NCBI RefSeq assembly: GCF_011386835.1
Contig: NC_088800.1
Span: 83,082,981-83,146,980 of the forward strand
From: Chrysemys picta bellii
Taxonomy: Eukaryota > Chordata > Testudines > Emydidae
Length of the DNA: 64,000 nucleotides
Direction: 5' to 3'
Positions 31,784 to 42,250 of the stretch are shown one piece after another. The position numbers and the translations under genes were made by a program. The notes under the pieces were generated by a model, which saw nothing but the letters and a program-made list of their open reading frames with translations, did no database searches and had not been told where the DNA came from. Each line of letters starts with the position of its first letter. Within the stretch, counting starts at the first letter, position 1.

Positions 31784-32016
31784 TAGGGTTGCCAACTTTC
31801 TACTCACACAAAACCAAACACCCTTGCTCCGCCCCCTGCACCGCCCTTCCTCCGAGGCCCCGCCGCTGCTCACTCCATCCCCCCCGGTCTGTTGCTCGCT
31901 CTCCCCATCCGCACTCACCCCCTCATTTTCACTCGGCTGGCCCAGAGGGTTGGGGTGCGGGAGCAGGTGAGTGAGGGTAGGGACAGTGAGTGAAAACTGG
32001 ACACCTGGCAACCCTA
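31784..32016. mobile_element. hAT MITE with 11-bp perfect ends
   Basis: The left end tagggttgcca and the right end tggcaacccta are exact inverted repeats. The flanks gcctccag and tcctccag match at 7 of 8. The interior is C-rich on the plus strand. The open frames on both strands inside it are low-complexity artefacts. Confidence 0.8.
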
Positions 32017-32024
32017 TCCTCCAG

Positions 32025-32730
32025 CGAGCTGGGCCGAGCCTTCCCATGTCCAAGGGTGGGATTTTACACATGGTTTTATAATTGGAGAGATGCTCCTTGC
32101 GGGTTGATCGCTGGCCAATTTCTTTCAGTGAAAATGAGTCCTGCAGTACTTGTTCCAGTGGCAAATGGCAGTAACACAGTGGACACTTTGTGCAGAGCTA
32201 GTATAAAGAAGAAACGATCAAATTTTGAGCCTCCCAGGCTATATCTCAGTGTTTCTTTAAGTCCAAGAAGTTGTAGGAAGACTGCAATTTAAAACTTCTT
32301 TTTAAGAGCACAGGACATGGAATCAGCAATAAATGACACCTTTTTAGCCCGCTGAAGTTCTGTGTCCTTGTCATTCTGCCAGGAAATGGCCACATTAACA
32401 CTAGACCACGTTGCTTTTTATTTCTTTTGGGGAAGAACAATGTATGATTTGCTACTTGGTCTGAATCTCCTATATAGTCACCAGCACTGTCATCTTTAAT
32501 ATTATTTATTATCATCATTTTAATTCCGTCTGAATGTGGAAGAAAGCCCCCAGAAGAATCGCAGGGCAGTTACATGTAGCGCTGAGGTGATAAATTATTT
32601 GTGGAAGGGAAATAATATCTGAACAATCCAAAGTAGTCATTTGAGATGATTGGCTGCATGATTAAATCCTGTCTTATTGCCATGGGAGCTCAGACTGGCT
32701 GCGGATGATGGATGGCGGCAGCTGCCTCTT
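32025..32730. other. No gene seen
   Basis: No gene or named repeat. The part near 32.4-32.6 kb is AT-rich and unique-looking. Confidence 0.4.
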
Positions 32731-33056
32731 AGAATCATAGAATCATAGAATCTCAAGGTTGGAAGGGACGTCATCTAGTCCAACCCCCTGCTCAAAGCAG
32801 GACCAATCCCCAACTAAATCATCCCAGCCAGGGCTTTGTCAAGCCTGACCTTAAAAACCTCTATGGAATGAGATTCCACCACCTCCCTACATAACACATT
32901 CCAGTGCTTCACCACCCTCCTAATGAAATAGTGTTTCCTAATAGCCAACCTAAACCTCCCGCACTGCAACTTGAGACCATTACTCCTTGTTCTGTCATCT
33001 GGTACCACTGAGAACAGTCTAGATCCATCCTCTTTGGAACCCCCTTTCAGGTAGTT
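32731..33056 (-). mobile_element. Older CR1 LINE, 3' part
   Basis: It starts with the octamer tail in reverse (agaatcatagaatcatag). 32814-33008 encodes the ORF2 C-terminus on the minus strand, with [12 protein letters not shown] and [11 protein letters not shown] typical of CR1. It is interrupted at 33056 by the plus-strand CR1 and continues at 33734. Confidence 0.9.
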
Positions 33057-33727
33057 TTAGCCTAACCAAACGAAGGCTGAGGGGGGATATGATTGCTCTC
33101 TTTAAATATATCAGAGGAATAAATACCAGGGAGGGAGAGGAATTATTTCAGCTTAGTACTAATGTGGACACGAGAACGAATGGATATAAACTAGCCGTGG
33201 GGAAGTTTAGGCTTGAAATTAGACGAAGGTTTCTGACCATCAGAGGGGTGAAATATTGGAACAGCCTTCCGAGGGAAACGGTGGGGGCAAAGGACCTGTC
33301 TGGTTTTAAGATTAAGCTAGATAGGTTTATGAAGGGAATGGTTTAATGGGATAACATGATTTTAGTGTAAATGAACAGCGTGCCATCGCTGGTAAATAGT
33401 ATCAATGGCCAATAAGGGTCTGGCTGGAGAATCTTGCCTACATGCTCGGGGTTCTACTGATCACCATATTTGGGGTCGGGAAGGAATTTTCCTCCAGGGT
33501 AGATTGGCAGAGGCCCTGGAGGTTTTCGCCTTCCTACGCAGCATGGGGCAGGGGTTGCTAGCTGGAGGATTCTCTGCTACTTGAAGTCTCTAAACCACAG
33601 GATTTGGGGACTTCAATAGCAGTGTCAAGGGAAAGGGTTGGGACGGCTTTGTGGCCTGCATCATGTGGGAGATCAGACTAGATGATCATAATGGTCCCTT
33701 CTGACCTTAAAGTCTATGAGTCTATGA
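33057..33727 (+). mobile_element. Younger CR1 LINE inserted into a CR1
   Basis: The copy opens with the ORF2 C-terminus (frame 33089-33346: IALFKYIRGINTREGEELF, then KYWNSLPRETVGA and FKIKLDRFMKGMV, then a stop). A 380-bp 3' untranslated region follows, ending in two octamers, tctatgag. gtagtt occurs at both edges (33051-33056, 33728-33733). Upstream reverse transcriptase and endonuclease domains are absent, the usual 5' truncation. Confidence 0.9.
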
Positions 33728-33733
33728 GTAGTT

Positions 33734-33951
33734 GAAAGCAGCTATCAAATCCCCCCCTCATTCTTCTCCTCTGCAAACTAAACAATCCCAGTTCCCTCAG
33801 CCTCTCCTCATAAGTCATGTGTTCCAGCCCCCTAATCATTTTTGTTGCCCCCCACTGGACTTTTTCCAATTTTTCCACATCCTTCTTGTAGTGTGGGGCC
33901 CAAAACTGGACACAGTACTCCAGATGAGGCCTCACCAATGTTGAATAGAGG
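33734..33951 (-). mobile_element. Older CR1 LINE, upstream part
   Basis: Continuation of the CR1 at 32731. The minus-strand frame has [20 protein letters not shown] and [17 protein letters not shown], the CR1 reverse transcriptase C-terminal (thumb-side) region. The last residues of the frame near 33730 come from the inserted CR1, so the insertion truncated this frame. Confidence 0.9.
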
Positions 33952-34280
33952 CACTTTCCATAGTGCCTAGAACTTGTCCAGCGAGGTTCTCAGTGATGAT
34001 CTCCACGCTTAACTGAGCCGAAGCTTTTTTCCATCCCAGCTGCTGGGGACATCCTCTCCAGAGTCCTGACAGAGGCAATCCTTCCTAGGCTTTATGCCGG
34101 GCTCAGGGCATGCTGGAGCAGATCTCCAGGGGTGAGATTCCATGCTAAGCTTTTAAGAGGCACAGCACAGAACTTGCCAATGAGGAGGAAGAATTGAGGT
34201 TGCTTTCAGTTACTTTTGCATCCTCCCAATTCTGGGTTGCTCCAGATTCAAGAGGGGTAACTTAGCTCTGTAGGGCATTC
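33952..34280. other. No gene seen
   Basis: Short unique interval between a CR1 and a MITE. Nothing recognised. Confidence 0.45.
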
Positions 34281-34283
34281 TAA

Positions 34284-34568
34284 GGGCTTGTCTTCACTAC
34301 CCGCCCGGATCGGCGGGTAGAAATCGATCTCTCGGGGATCGATTTATCACGTCTCGTCGGGACGCGATAATCGATCCCCAAATCGACGTGCGTACTCCAC
34401 CAGCCAGGTAGGAGTAAGTGCCGTCGACGGGGGAGCCGCGGCGGTCGATTTGCCGCCATCCTCACAGCGGTGTAAGTCAGATCAGATACGTCGAATTCAG
34501 CTACGCTATTCCCGTAGCTGAATTTGCATATCTGAAATCGATCCCCCCCCCATAGTGTAGATGTAGCC
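34284..34568. mobile_element. PIF/Harbinger-like MITE, 285 bp, TAA duplication
   Basis: The left end gggcttgtcttcactacccg and the right end, in reverse complement ggctacatctacacta, are flanked by TAA (34281-34283, 34569-34571). It is CpG-rich (cgtctcgtcgggacgcgata) and holds the palindrome aattcagctacg ... cgtagctgaatt near its right end. The same element lies at 48061 in opposite orientation, and a worn one at 1300. Confidence 0.9.
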
Positions 34569-34571
34569 TAA

Positions 34572-35399
34572 GTTACAGCAGCTCTAGGCTATGGCCCCAT
34601 CCCCAATATGCCCTTCCTAACCCAACCCCGGCCTCTAGACCTGGTGGTCTTTAGAAGACAGCCTCCAGCTGTCAGTATCCTGCACTGAGAGAATTCTCCC
34701 CTGGCTGGAACCAGGGCTTTTAGGGCTTCTTTAAACTGCCCCAGTCCTTTCACTGAGCGTAAAGATGCTGGGAGATAAATGAGGTACCTGTGCAGGGCAC
34801 ACATGATCGATAAAGCTCACACACGTGGTGTTTACCCACCTCCTTATTGAGTCTGTGTGTTAGTTTAATGAAACCTCAGTGCTAGAACCACAACTCAGGG
34901 CTCCAAACGGGACAAGAACTTCTTGAATCTCTACCGCTTGGTAAATGGCGTACACAAGAAGAACAAGAATTGTTACATTTTCTGTTTGAGAACACACTGA
35001 AAAAGGTAAAAAATCTCATTAAGCCTCTGCAAATCTTGACTTCAAATGTAAGTTTTATATGATTGTCATTTTTGTCCTTAGCTTAACAAAATATAAAATT
35101 GAAAGTTTCTTTGGTTTTGATTTATAAATTTTGTCATCAAATTGCTATTACAGTTCTCCATTACTAGAAGTGCAACAATTTCGTATAGATTTGTTTTCAT
35201 GTCGTTGATAGTCGTACTTGATGGAAACCTCTAATTCTGGCTGGTTTTCAATGTTATATTTGAGAAACATCCAAATATGGGGTAATAAATTTTAAAATAA
35301 TGTCGATACTTAAATGGAACAAAATATCTGTTTATGTAAGAGCTATCAGGCCATGATGATGGTTTTTAAATGATGATGGTATTACTTCCAAAGTGTTTC
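34572..35399. other. No gene seen
   Basis: 34.95-35.40 kb is AT-rich without a recognised repeat. No coding signal. Confidence 0.4.
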
Positions 35400-35828
35400 T
35401 GGAGATGACACCATAAAGTATACTCATACAATTTGCAGATGACACCAAACTGGGAGAGGTTGCAGGCACTTCCAGAGGGCAAGATTAGAATTCAACAGGA
35501 CCTTGATAAATTGTAGAATTGGTCTGAAATCAACTAGATGAAATTTGGTGAAGACAAGTGAAAGCACCACACTTGGGAAGGAAAAGAAATCAAATGCACA
35601 ACTGCAAAATGGGAAATAACTGGATATGCAGCAGTACGGCAGAAAAGAATCTAGGGGGTACAGTGGATCACAAATTGAACATCAACTCACAAATGATGCA
35701 GTGGCAAGAAAGGCTAATATAATTCTGGGGTATATTAACAGGAGTGTCATAAGAAAGACACAGGAGTAGAGTAATTGTTCCACTCTACTTGGCACTGGTG
35801 AGGCCTCGCTGTGGCAGTGGCTGGAATG
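35400..35828 (+). mobile_element. CR1 ORF2 fragment with FADD motif
   Basis: 35432-35455 encodes FADDTKLG, the reverse transcriptase catalytic motif with its two aspartates. Downstream DNA keeps CR1 landmarks (aggaccttgataaattg, 'gtggatcacaaattgaac', 'ggcactggtgaggcctcgct') but the frame is broken by stops and indels. Both ends are lost. The 3' untranslated part is absent, so this is an internal remnant. Confidence 0.8.
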
Positions 35829-37210
35829 ATCCCATTCATATTCTTCACTATGGGATTAGAACAACACAGCAGAATCCATCCCATAAAAGCCATAGTATGG
35901 ACTGGGACAGGGGGCCACTGGGGAGGTGTGTAGTGTAGTTCTGGGTAGACTTCCAGCCAAGGTGGATGCATTCAGTCAAGTTGCTAGTCCTTAACCTTAA
36001 TCCTGTGATCAGTGCATTGATTGAGAGATTACAGTGATTTGGGGGCATACATAACACACCCCTCCATCCTGCAAGTTTAATAGGTCTGATCCCATCAATC
36101 AGCGCCATCTGAAAACACATCTTTTAGGAAGCTTGTCGAGCCATCTGTCTATCATCTAATGTGCCATCATTGTGGTATATAGATCAGTATAATCAATCAC
36201 TATCAGACCTCGTAAAGACTCTTCCCATCCGCGTCCTCTTTCTTCGTGATGCTACTTCACTTTGACTTCTTTCTTTCTTTCCCACTTGACGGGTGTGTAT
36301 TTCTATCTGCACCACACCCACAGCAGCTCTGCAAGGATCCTGCAGAGACAGGCCATGTGCTAAATGTGATAATTATTCCCATTTTCCCTCCTAAACATTC
36401 TCTACATTCAGATGATGATGGTGCTCCTCCACTGGGACCTGATCTTAAGCCCACTGTAATCAGTGGGTTTCTTTCCATTGACGTGAACCGGCTGGGAATC
36501 GGGCCCTTGGTCCTCCTCCCACCTGCAGAGTCTGCCGTGCCAGAAGCATTTTCACACCTGGCCTCGCACTACCCAGAAGGAAGCACTTGCCCCACATGGG
36601 CTGGTGCCTGAGACTCTGAGAGCAGCAGCAACTTTCTCAAGGTTTGCCCCCTTCCTTGACAGCTAATAACAAGGCGAGGAAAGCTTCAGTGGATGACTCA
36701 CGGAGGCCACCTGCTGGAGCAACAGACTTCGCCTGCACAGACATTTCCAGGGGAAACGGCTTCAGGTTGAATTGTGTTTGCAAGCAGCCCCAACGAGCCC
36801 AGTTTTCAGACTCTGTGCGGTGTCCGAACGCAGGGGCCCTCTCGTTGCCACTGACTGGTGTTAGGGAGACGCAGCGGGAACAGCAGGCTGAAAAATGACC
36901 GAGGGGAAATGGTGCATTTACTATACATATTGGTAAATAGCCCTCCGTTGTTGATCAAAAAATAATAAAAAGTTAAGTGTAAAGCTCATGACAAGTCCCT
37001 GTTTGACAGCTCTGGAGGCTGGTGTCCTCTGTTCAGCCACAATCCAGCGGCAGCAATGCAAGCTGCTCACACTAAAAGTATTCCTGTCACCGACTCGACC
37101 GTACTCCTCTAGGAGTAAGAACCAACTCAGCCCTTAACCTTTCTGCCCAGACTGCCAAACAGAGGTCAAATCTGGGCCATTCACCATCTCCGTGGCAATA
37201 CATCCATTCA
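35829..37210. other. No gene seen
   Basis: Open frames of up to 121 residues (36246-36611) overlap an opposite-strand frame and show no domain. No named repeat. Confidence 0.4.
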
Positions 37211-37318
37211 TTAGTTTTAATTTGTATTGTGGTAGCAGCTGGGGGCCCACAATCATCCAAGTCCCATTACCGTACAAATAGACACCCAAAGGACAGTCCC
37301 TGAAAGAGCTTAGAAAGT
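37211..37318 (-). repeat. Dispersed amniote repeat, reverse
   Basis: 'ttgtattgtggtagcagctg', 'gtcccattaccgtacaaa' and 'aggacagtccctgaaagagc' match the reverse of the unit at 5621. Confidence 0.55.
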
Positions 37319-40197
37319 GAGTGAAAGACAAGAGACCTCAGGTGCATACGACAGAGGGGTAAGGGGACACAATGAGGCAAGGCTGGTCAGCATGATAACC
37401 AGCAGCTGCAATGCTTCAGGTGCCTAATTTCAAGGTTTCTGCGGGCATCACGGTAGAGGGGAGTTTTAAGGAAGGACTGGAAGGACCGTCTAGGTGTGTA
37501 AACTGTCCGCTTCCAGTTGGCCTCCCCCCACCAACTCATTTCACCCGGACAACCTTTGCGTGATGCTCTTTTTCAGTCCCGGCTCGGCTGTGCTGGATGG
37601 GAAGCAGCCCTCTAGTGGCGAAAGGTTCTGCATCCCAAAGAGTTGGTGAGTAGGGAAATCGTTTCCTGCTTACAAAGCAAGATCTCCCTTCCCCATAAAC
37701 CTTGTGAGCCTGGTCCTTCTAAACTGCCCACCTGCGGGAAAAGCGACAGTGCTTGACGATGATTTTTCAAATGTATCTGACTGCCCAGGAGCTGGTAGAA
37801 AGACAGGATTTCTGAAGTTCTCCTTTGGCATCTTTTTGCCCAGTGCTATTGGCTGCAATCCTCTGTTTGCACTAATATTTTAGAGAACAGTGCTGGAGCT
37901 GCAGGCAAAGTAGGGCAGTTGTCCACCACAACAACTGCTCTTCAGACCAGATAGTCTGCTGGTGTGTTATATCCTTTGCCTCTCCCCTAAGAAATTCATC
38001 TGTTTCATGTTAAGCCTCACACGCCTGCTGATAGTGATTTCAGCTGAAAACTAGTCGTCCCCCACCCCTCCTTAACACGTTAAATGCAGGGCAGAGGAAA
38101 TAGTCTCTCATAAACTCTGCTCCAAAAAATAAAGAAAACTGCAGGGTTGGATTTTATTATTATTATTATTATTATTTTGGTTTTTTTTACCCAAATGCTG
38201 TGATCTAATCTTAGCAGAATCAGGGTCTGTTTACCCTTTGCCAGGCTGATGTGTGTTTGATTTGACAGTAACAGCGGCAGACAGACTCTGGAGGAACAGT
38301 GGTGTCCATTTGCAAAGAGCATTGCCGGAATTGGGTGCTCCAGCCCGTTAGGCAAAGAAATCTCGCTTCGCGACATGCTGACCATCTCCTTTTGTTCAGT
38401 TATGGAGCAATACCATCCCAGCAGGCCTCTAGGAAAGTTAGCTGCGTCAGTGGTGATACTGTCCTATAAATCCTCTACATAAGGTGACCTGCTCTAGGTG
38501 TGATCTACAGATTGAAAAAACCTCTCTCTATGTCGAGTGCAGCATGCTATGAATTCCCTTGAACGTTGGGCTCCAAAAGCCAGGGTAATTATTTTGTTGC
38601 AAATATGGATGGTATCTGGTACCAGGGATATCTGGAGACATGTTGCAGGGTTTATATACAGAAGGAAACCTACATGCTGCAATCCACCGCCCCCTTGCTA
38701 ACCTTAGAGAGCAGAGCACCTGACTTCTAGGCTCAAGGATAGAAGTTTCATGAACCTGCACATGGTGGAAGGAAGGCCTGGGAGGAATATTATGCCTAGT
38801 TCAAGCTCAGGCCAGGACCAGACTCAGGTGTACTTCTTGCCGAAGCAAAACAGGAGCCTGTTACTGAGAACAGCCTGGCTACCTTGAGCTTCCGCTTAGG
38901 GGCAAACTAGTTGTCTGTGGAACCCATTGGAACATTATGGACAATTCTGCAATAGGAAGGTTCATCAGCCCAGTTATAAGAAATGCTGGCAGGGAGGTCT
39001 GGTGTCACGGCGGGAAGGAAGGGATTGAAGGGATACAGTCCTTGGGGAGGGGTCCACGAAGGGGATGCTCACTGCTTTTGTGCTGCACAGAAGTGATTCA
39101 GAGTTGAGTGGGAGCAGCTTAATGAAGGGCTGGAGTCAAAGGATTCTCCATGGTACAGCTCACAGTAAGGGAAATGCAGGGCTACTGTATTTCAGTCTCT
39201 TCGCCTCCTGACAGTGGTTCTATGGCCACTCCATGCTCTGTGGAAGGATTTATTTCTCCGTACCTACAGAGATAAACGTCACCCAGCCCGCTATCTGGGT
39301 TGTGTGCGAGGTCCCAGGATTTCGCTCTTGGTGTAGAACTGGGCATTTTTCTCACCTGGGTTTCCCCATGAGCGGAGTGTCTACCTCCCCGGGGGAGCGT
39401 GAGGGGTAACTCGGCAATGCCTGTAAAGTGATCTGAAGTCAGTAGCTGGATCACGACGTCTCTTCTGATCCCTACAGCACCTCCCCACACAGCTCAGTAC
39501 CAGCTGAAAAGAGGCAGAAAGCATATAGCCTAGTTAACAGTCCCAACCCACGAGGAGCCATTAGTCACAACACACATCACCCACTCGTACATCTGCTGCA
39601 AGCGCAGATGACCCGCTGGGCGCTGAGTGTCAGGTTCTCATCCTCCTTTTCCACCCCAGCCCAGTAATTTATACACAGTGGGTCCACCAGGTTGATAGCA
39701 GCAGAAGTTTATAACAAAAACAAAGGTCGGGACTTAATGCCCGTTGGGCAGTACCCAGAATCTGGGCTATAGCGTGATTGATAGTGGAGCCTAGCCTTGT
39801 TTCCGGAGAGCAGAGTGACTTTAGCCAGAGCAAAAATAGGACACGTGCCAAATGCAAAAGAATATTAATCAATTTGCATGTATGGAGGGGGGGGCATAAT
39901 GGAGAATGCAAGCTTCTGAAAACCAGCAATTCCTCAGGAAAAAAAGGATATTGGGTAAAAATGTGGGATTTGGGGCAGAAAAACTTTGTAACACACTTGA
40001 GTATCCTTACATTTTAAAAAAGGGTGATCCCTGCTAGTTTTTCTCATAAAAGTTTGGTGTGGTTATTTGACTTCGCATATAACCAAAGTGCTGAGAAATC
40101 GTTTTAAAGTGTCTGGCCAGATCCTCAGCCTGTGTAAATCAGTATAATTCCATGGAACTGCACCCTCAGCTGGGGTAAATCAACATCGCTCAATTAA
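37319..40197. other. No gene; (ATT)n at 38154-38176
   Basis: About 2.9 kb of unique-looking DNA. The only clear item is a short ATT/TTA repeat at 38154-38176. Frames of 86-102 residues show no domain. Confidence 0.4.
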
Positions 40198-40375
40198 ATA
40201 TAAGAACAGCCACAAACCAATGGTCCATCTAGCCCAGTATCTTGTCTTCTGGCAGTGGCCAATGCCAGGTGTTTCCAAAGAAATGACCAGAACAGGGCAA
40301 TCATTGGTTGATCCATCCCCCGTCCTCCAGGCCCAGAATCTAGCAGTCAGACGCTTAGGGACACCCAGAGCAATT
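40198..40375 (-). mobile_element. CR1 LINE 3' end
   Basis: 'tataagaacagccacaaacc' and 'ggtccatctagcccagtatc' followed by 'gccaatgccaggtgtttcc' are the reverse of the 3' region seen on plus at 17750-18019. No coding part remains. Confidence 0.7.
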
Positions 40376-41300
40376 GACGTCACCAATTTACACCAGCTAA
40401 GTATCTGACTCAGTTTGTGAAACCCGGACTCACATTAGTGAGCGTTTACTCACATAAGAAGTGATCATGATTTCAATTGGCCATCACACATGGACTAAAT
40501 GCGGCCTAGCATGAATAAGTTTTGTGCGATTCTAGCCCATATATAATATAAATGATCTCACTCGAAGAATGTCATTGTATCATGTTAATGCAATAAACTC
40601 ACCTATTTATAGTTTGTAGCCTCAGATCTATATGCTAAGAAGTTATACCTTCGGCCCTGTCCATATAATTGTATTTTATTCTTTATATCTTTCATATTTC
40701 TGTAACTTGATGCCTACTTCCAGACCGCAGTGGGAGGGTGACAGCTTTATATGTGTCAACCTACTCTTTTTCACGCAGACTATCTTAAAGCCAGTAGTGA
40801 GCAGGGCATATGGTTTGTATATAACACTGACTGTGAAACCTGCCATTACATCCCCTGAGAATAATGAAATCAGCACCTGCAAGAGCAATCATAACAAATT
40901 TCACCGTCCTAGTTCAGGAACATGTTCACACTGCCAGCCTGGGTCTGTTTTTATAGATATATCGGACGCCTGAGCACAAGTAGGCATTTAACAGACCAGA
41001 GCTACTGAAAGAGAGGAATGTCTGATTGAATAAGACTTAAGAACTGAGGATAGGGGAATGTCATGGACAGTCAATTTCCATCATCAGACTGGGGTGATAT
41101 TTTATTTAGTGCTGGACAGAGTTTACAGAAGAACATAGGGAATGCCACAGTATATCAGAGCGGGGTCCTTCTAGTTGGGTATCCAGCAGCCAGTCCCAAA
41201 TGCTTCAGCAGAAGGTACAAGCCATCCTCCAGTAGGCAGTCATCGTGGGCTCGCCTGCCCCTAAGGAAATGCAAGCTTCAAAGGTTTTGAGGTTCTATTC
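40376..41300. other. No gene seen
   Basis: 40381-40408 has a 'gtcaccaatttacaccagct' fragment of the inverted-arm repeat also found at 15434. The rest is unique-looking. Confidence 0.4.
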
Positions 41301-41777
41301 CAGGGGTCGGCAACCTTTCAGAAGTGGTGTGCCGAGTCTTCATTGAGTCACTCTAATTTAAGGTTCCGCGTGCCAGTAATACATTTTAATGTTTTTAGAA
41401 GGTCTCTTTCATAGAATAGAATATCTGGGTTGGAAGGGACCTCAGGAGGTCATCTAGTCCAACCCCCTGCTCAAAGCAGGACCAGTCTCCAGACAGATTT
41501 TTGCCCCAGATCCCTAAGTGGCCCCCTCAAGGATTGAACTCACAACCCTGGGTTTAGCAGGCCAATGCTCAAACCACTGAAGTCTATAATATATAACTAA
41601 ACTGTTGTTGTATGTAAAGTAAATAAGGTTTTTAAAACATTTAAGAAGCTTCATTTAAAATTAAATTAAAATGCAGAGCCCCCCGGACTGGTGGCCAGGA
41701 CCCAGGCAGTGTGAGTGCCACTGAAAATCATCTCGCGTGCCACCTTTAGCACACATGCTATAGGTTGCCTACCCCTG
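41301..41777. mobile_element. hAT nonautonomous element holding a SINE
   Basis: The ends caggggtcggcaacctt and aggttgcctacccctg are inverted repeats with one mismatch. The flanks ttctattc and gtctgttc agree at 6 of 8. The interior is AT-rich with a gtgccacctttagcacac block. It is split by the SINE at 41411-41580. Confidence 0.85.
41411..41580 (-). repeat. CR1-tailed tRNA-derived SINE
   Basis: On the minus strand this begins tcagtggtttgagcattgg (A box), then gttgtgagttcaatcc (B box), a 'gggggccacttagggatc' body, and a 3' part that is the CR1 3' end (ttggactagatgacctcc) with a tattctat tail. tRNA head plus CR1 tail is the known build of the tortoise Pol III SINE. The first ten or so bases of the tRNA part are missing. 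Confidence 0.88.
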
Positions 41778-42018
41778 GTCTGTTCAGATAGACATCCTTA
41801 ACTTTAACTTATCTGGTCTGGTTTGTTTCAGAAGCTTCATGAGAAGCTGAGCGTTCCTGGCTTCTGACAAGGAGAGCTGTTTCTTATTAGAAAGATTAAC
41901 TTTGAGGGCAAATGTTCCCCTTTCAAACACAGACAGGCCCTAGCAATCCTCAATTCTCATTTCTAAGGCTTGTCTCTGTTGGCACCTTCACTGACCATTG
42001 TTCCTAGCACAGCAATAA

Positions 42019-42250
42019 TTGTCCTGTAGCTAGGGCCCTAGTTCGGAAGCTGGAAGACCTGGGGTCAGATCCCTGCTCTGCCACAGACTCCTTGTGTGAC
42101 CTTGGAAAAGTCTCTGAACCTCAGTTCCCCATCTGGACAGTGGGGAGAATAGCTCTGCCCGGCATCACAAGGGTGCTGTGAGGAGAAATACATAACAGCG
42201 GTGAGATGCTCAGATACTGGAGTAAAGGGGGCCATAAAAGTACCTTAGAC
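42019..42250 (+). repeat. tRNA-derived SINE, near full length
   Basis: 'ctgtagctagggccctagtt' (A-box side), ggggtcagatccctgc (B-box side), 'gtgtgaccttggaaaagtct', 'gaacctcagttccccatctg' and a 'gagatgctcagatactgg' end. Same family as 23136. Confidence 0.78.

Noticed and set aside
34284..34568. CpG island or promoter
   Set aside because: The CpG-rich stretch matches the limits of a TAA-flanked MITE and recurs at 48061.
41411..41580. Possible tRNA gene
   Set aside because: The tRNA-like head has A and B boxes but is fused to a CR1 tail, so it is a SINE.
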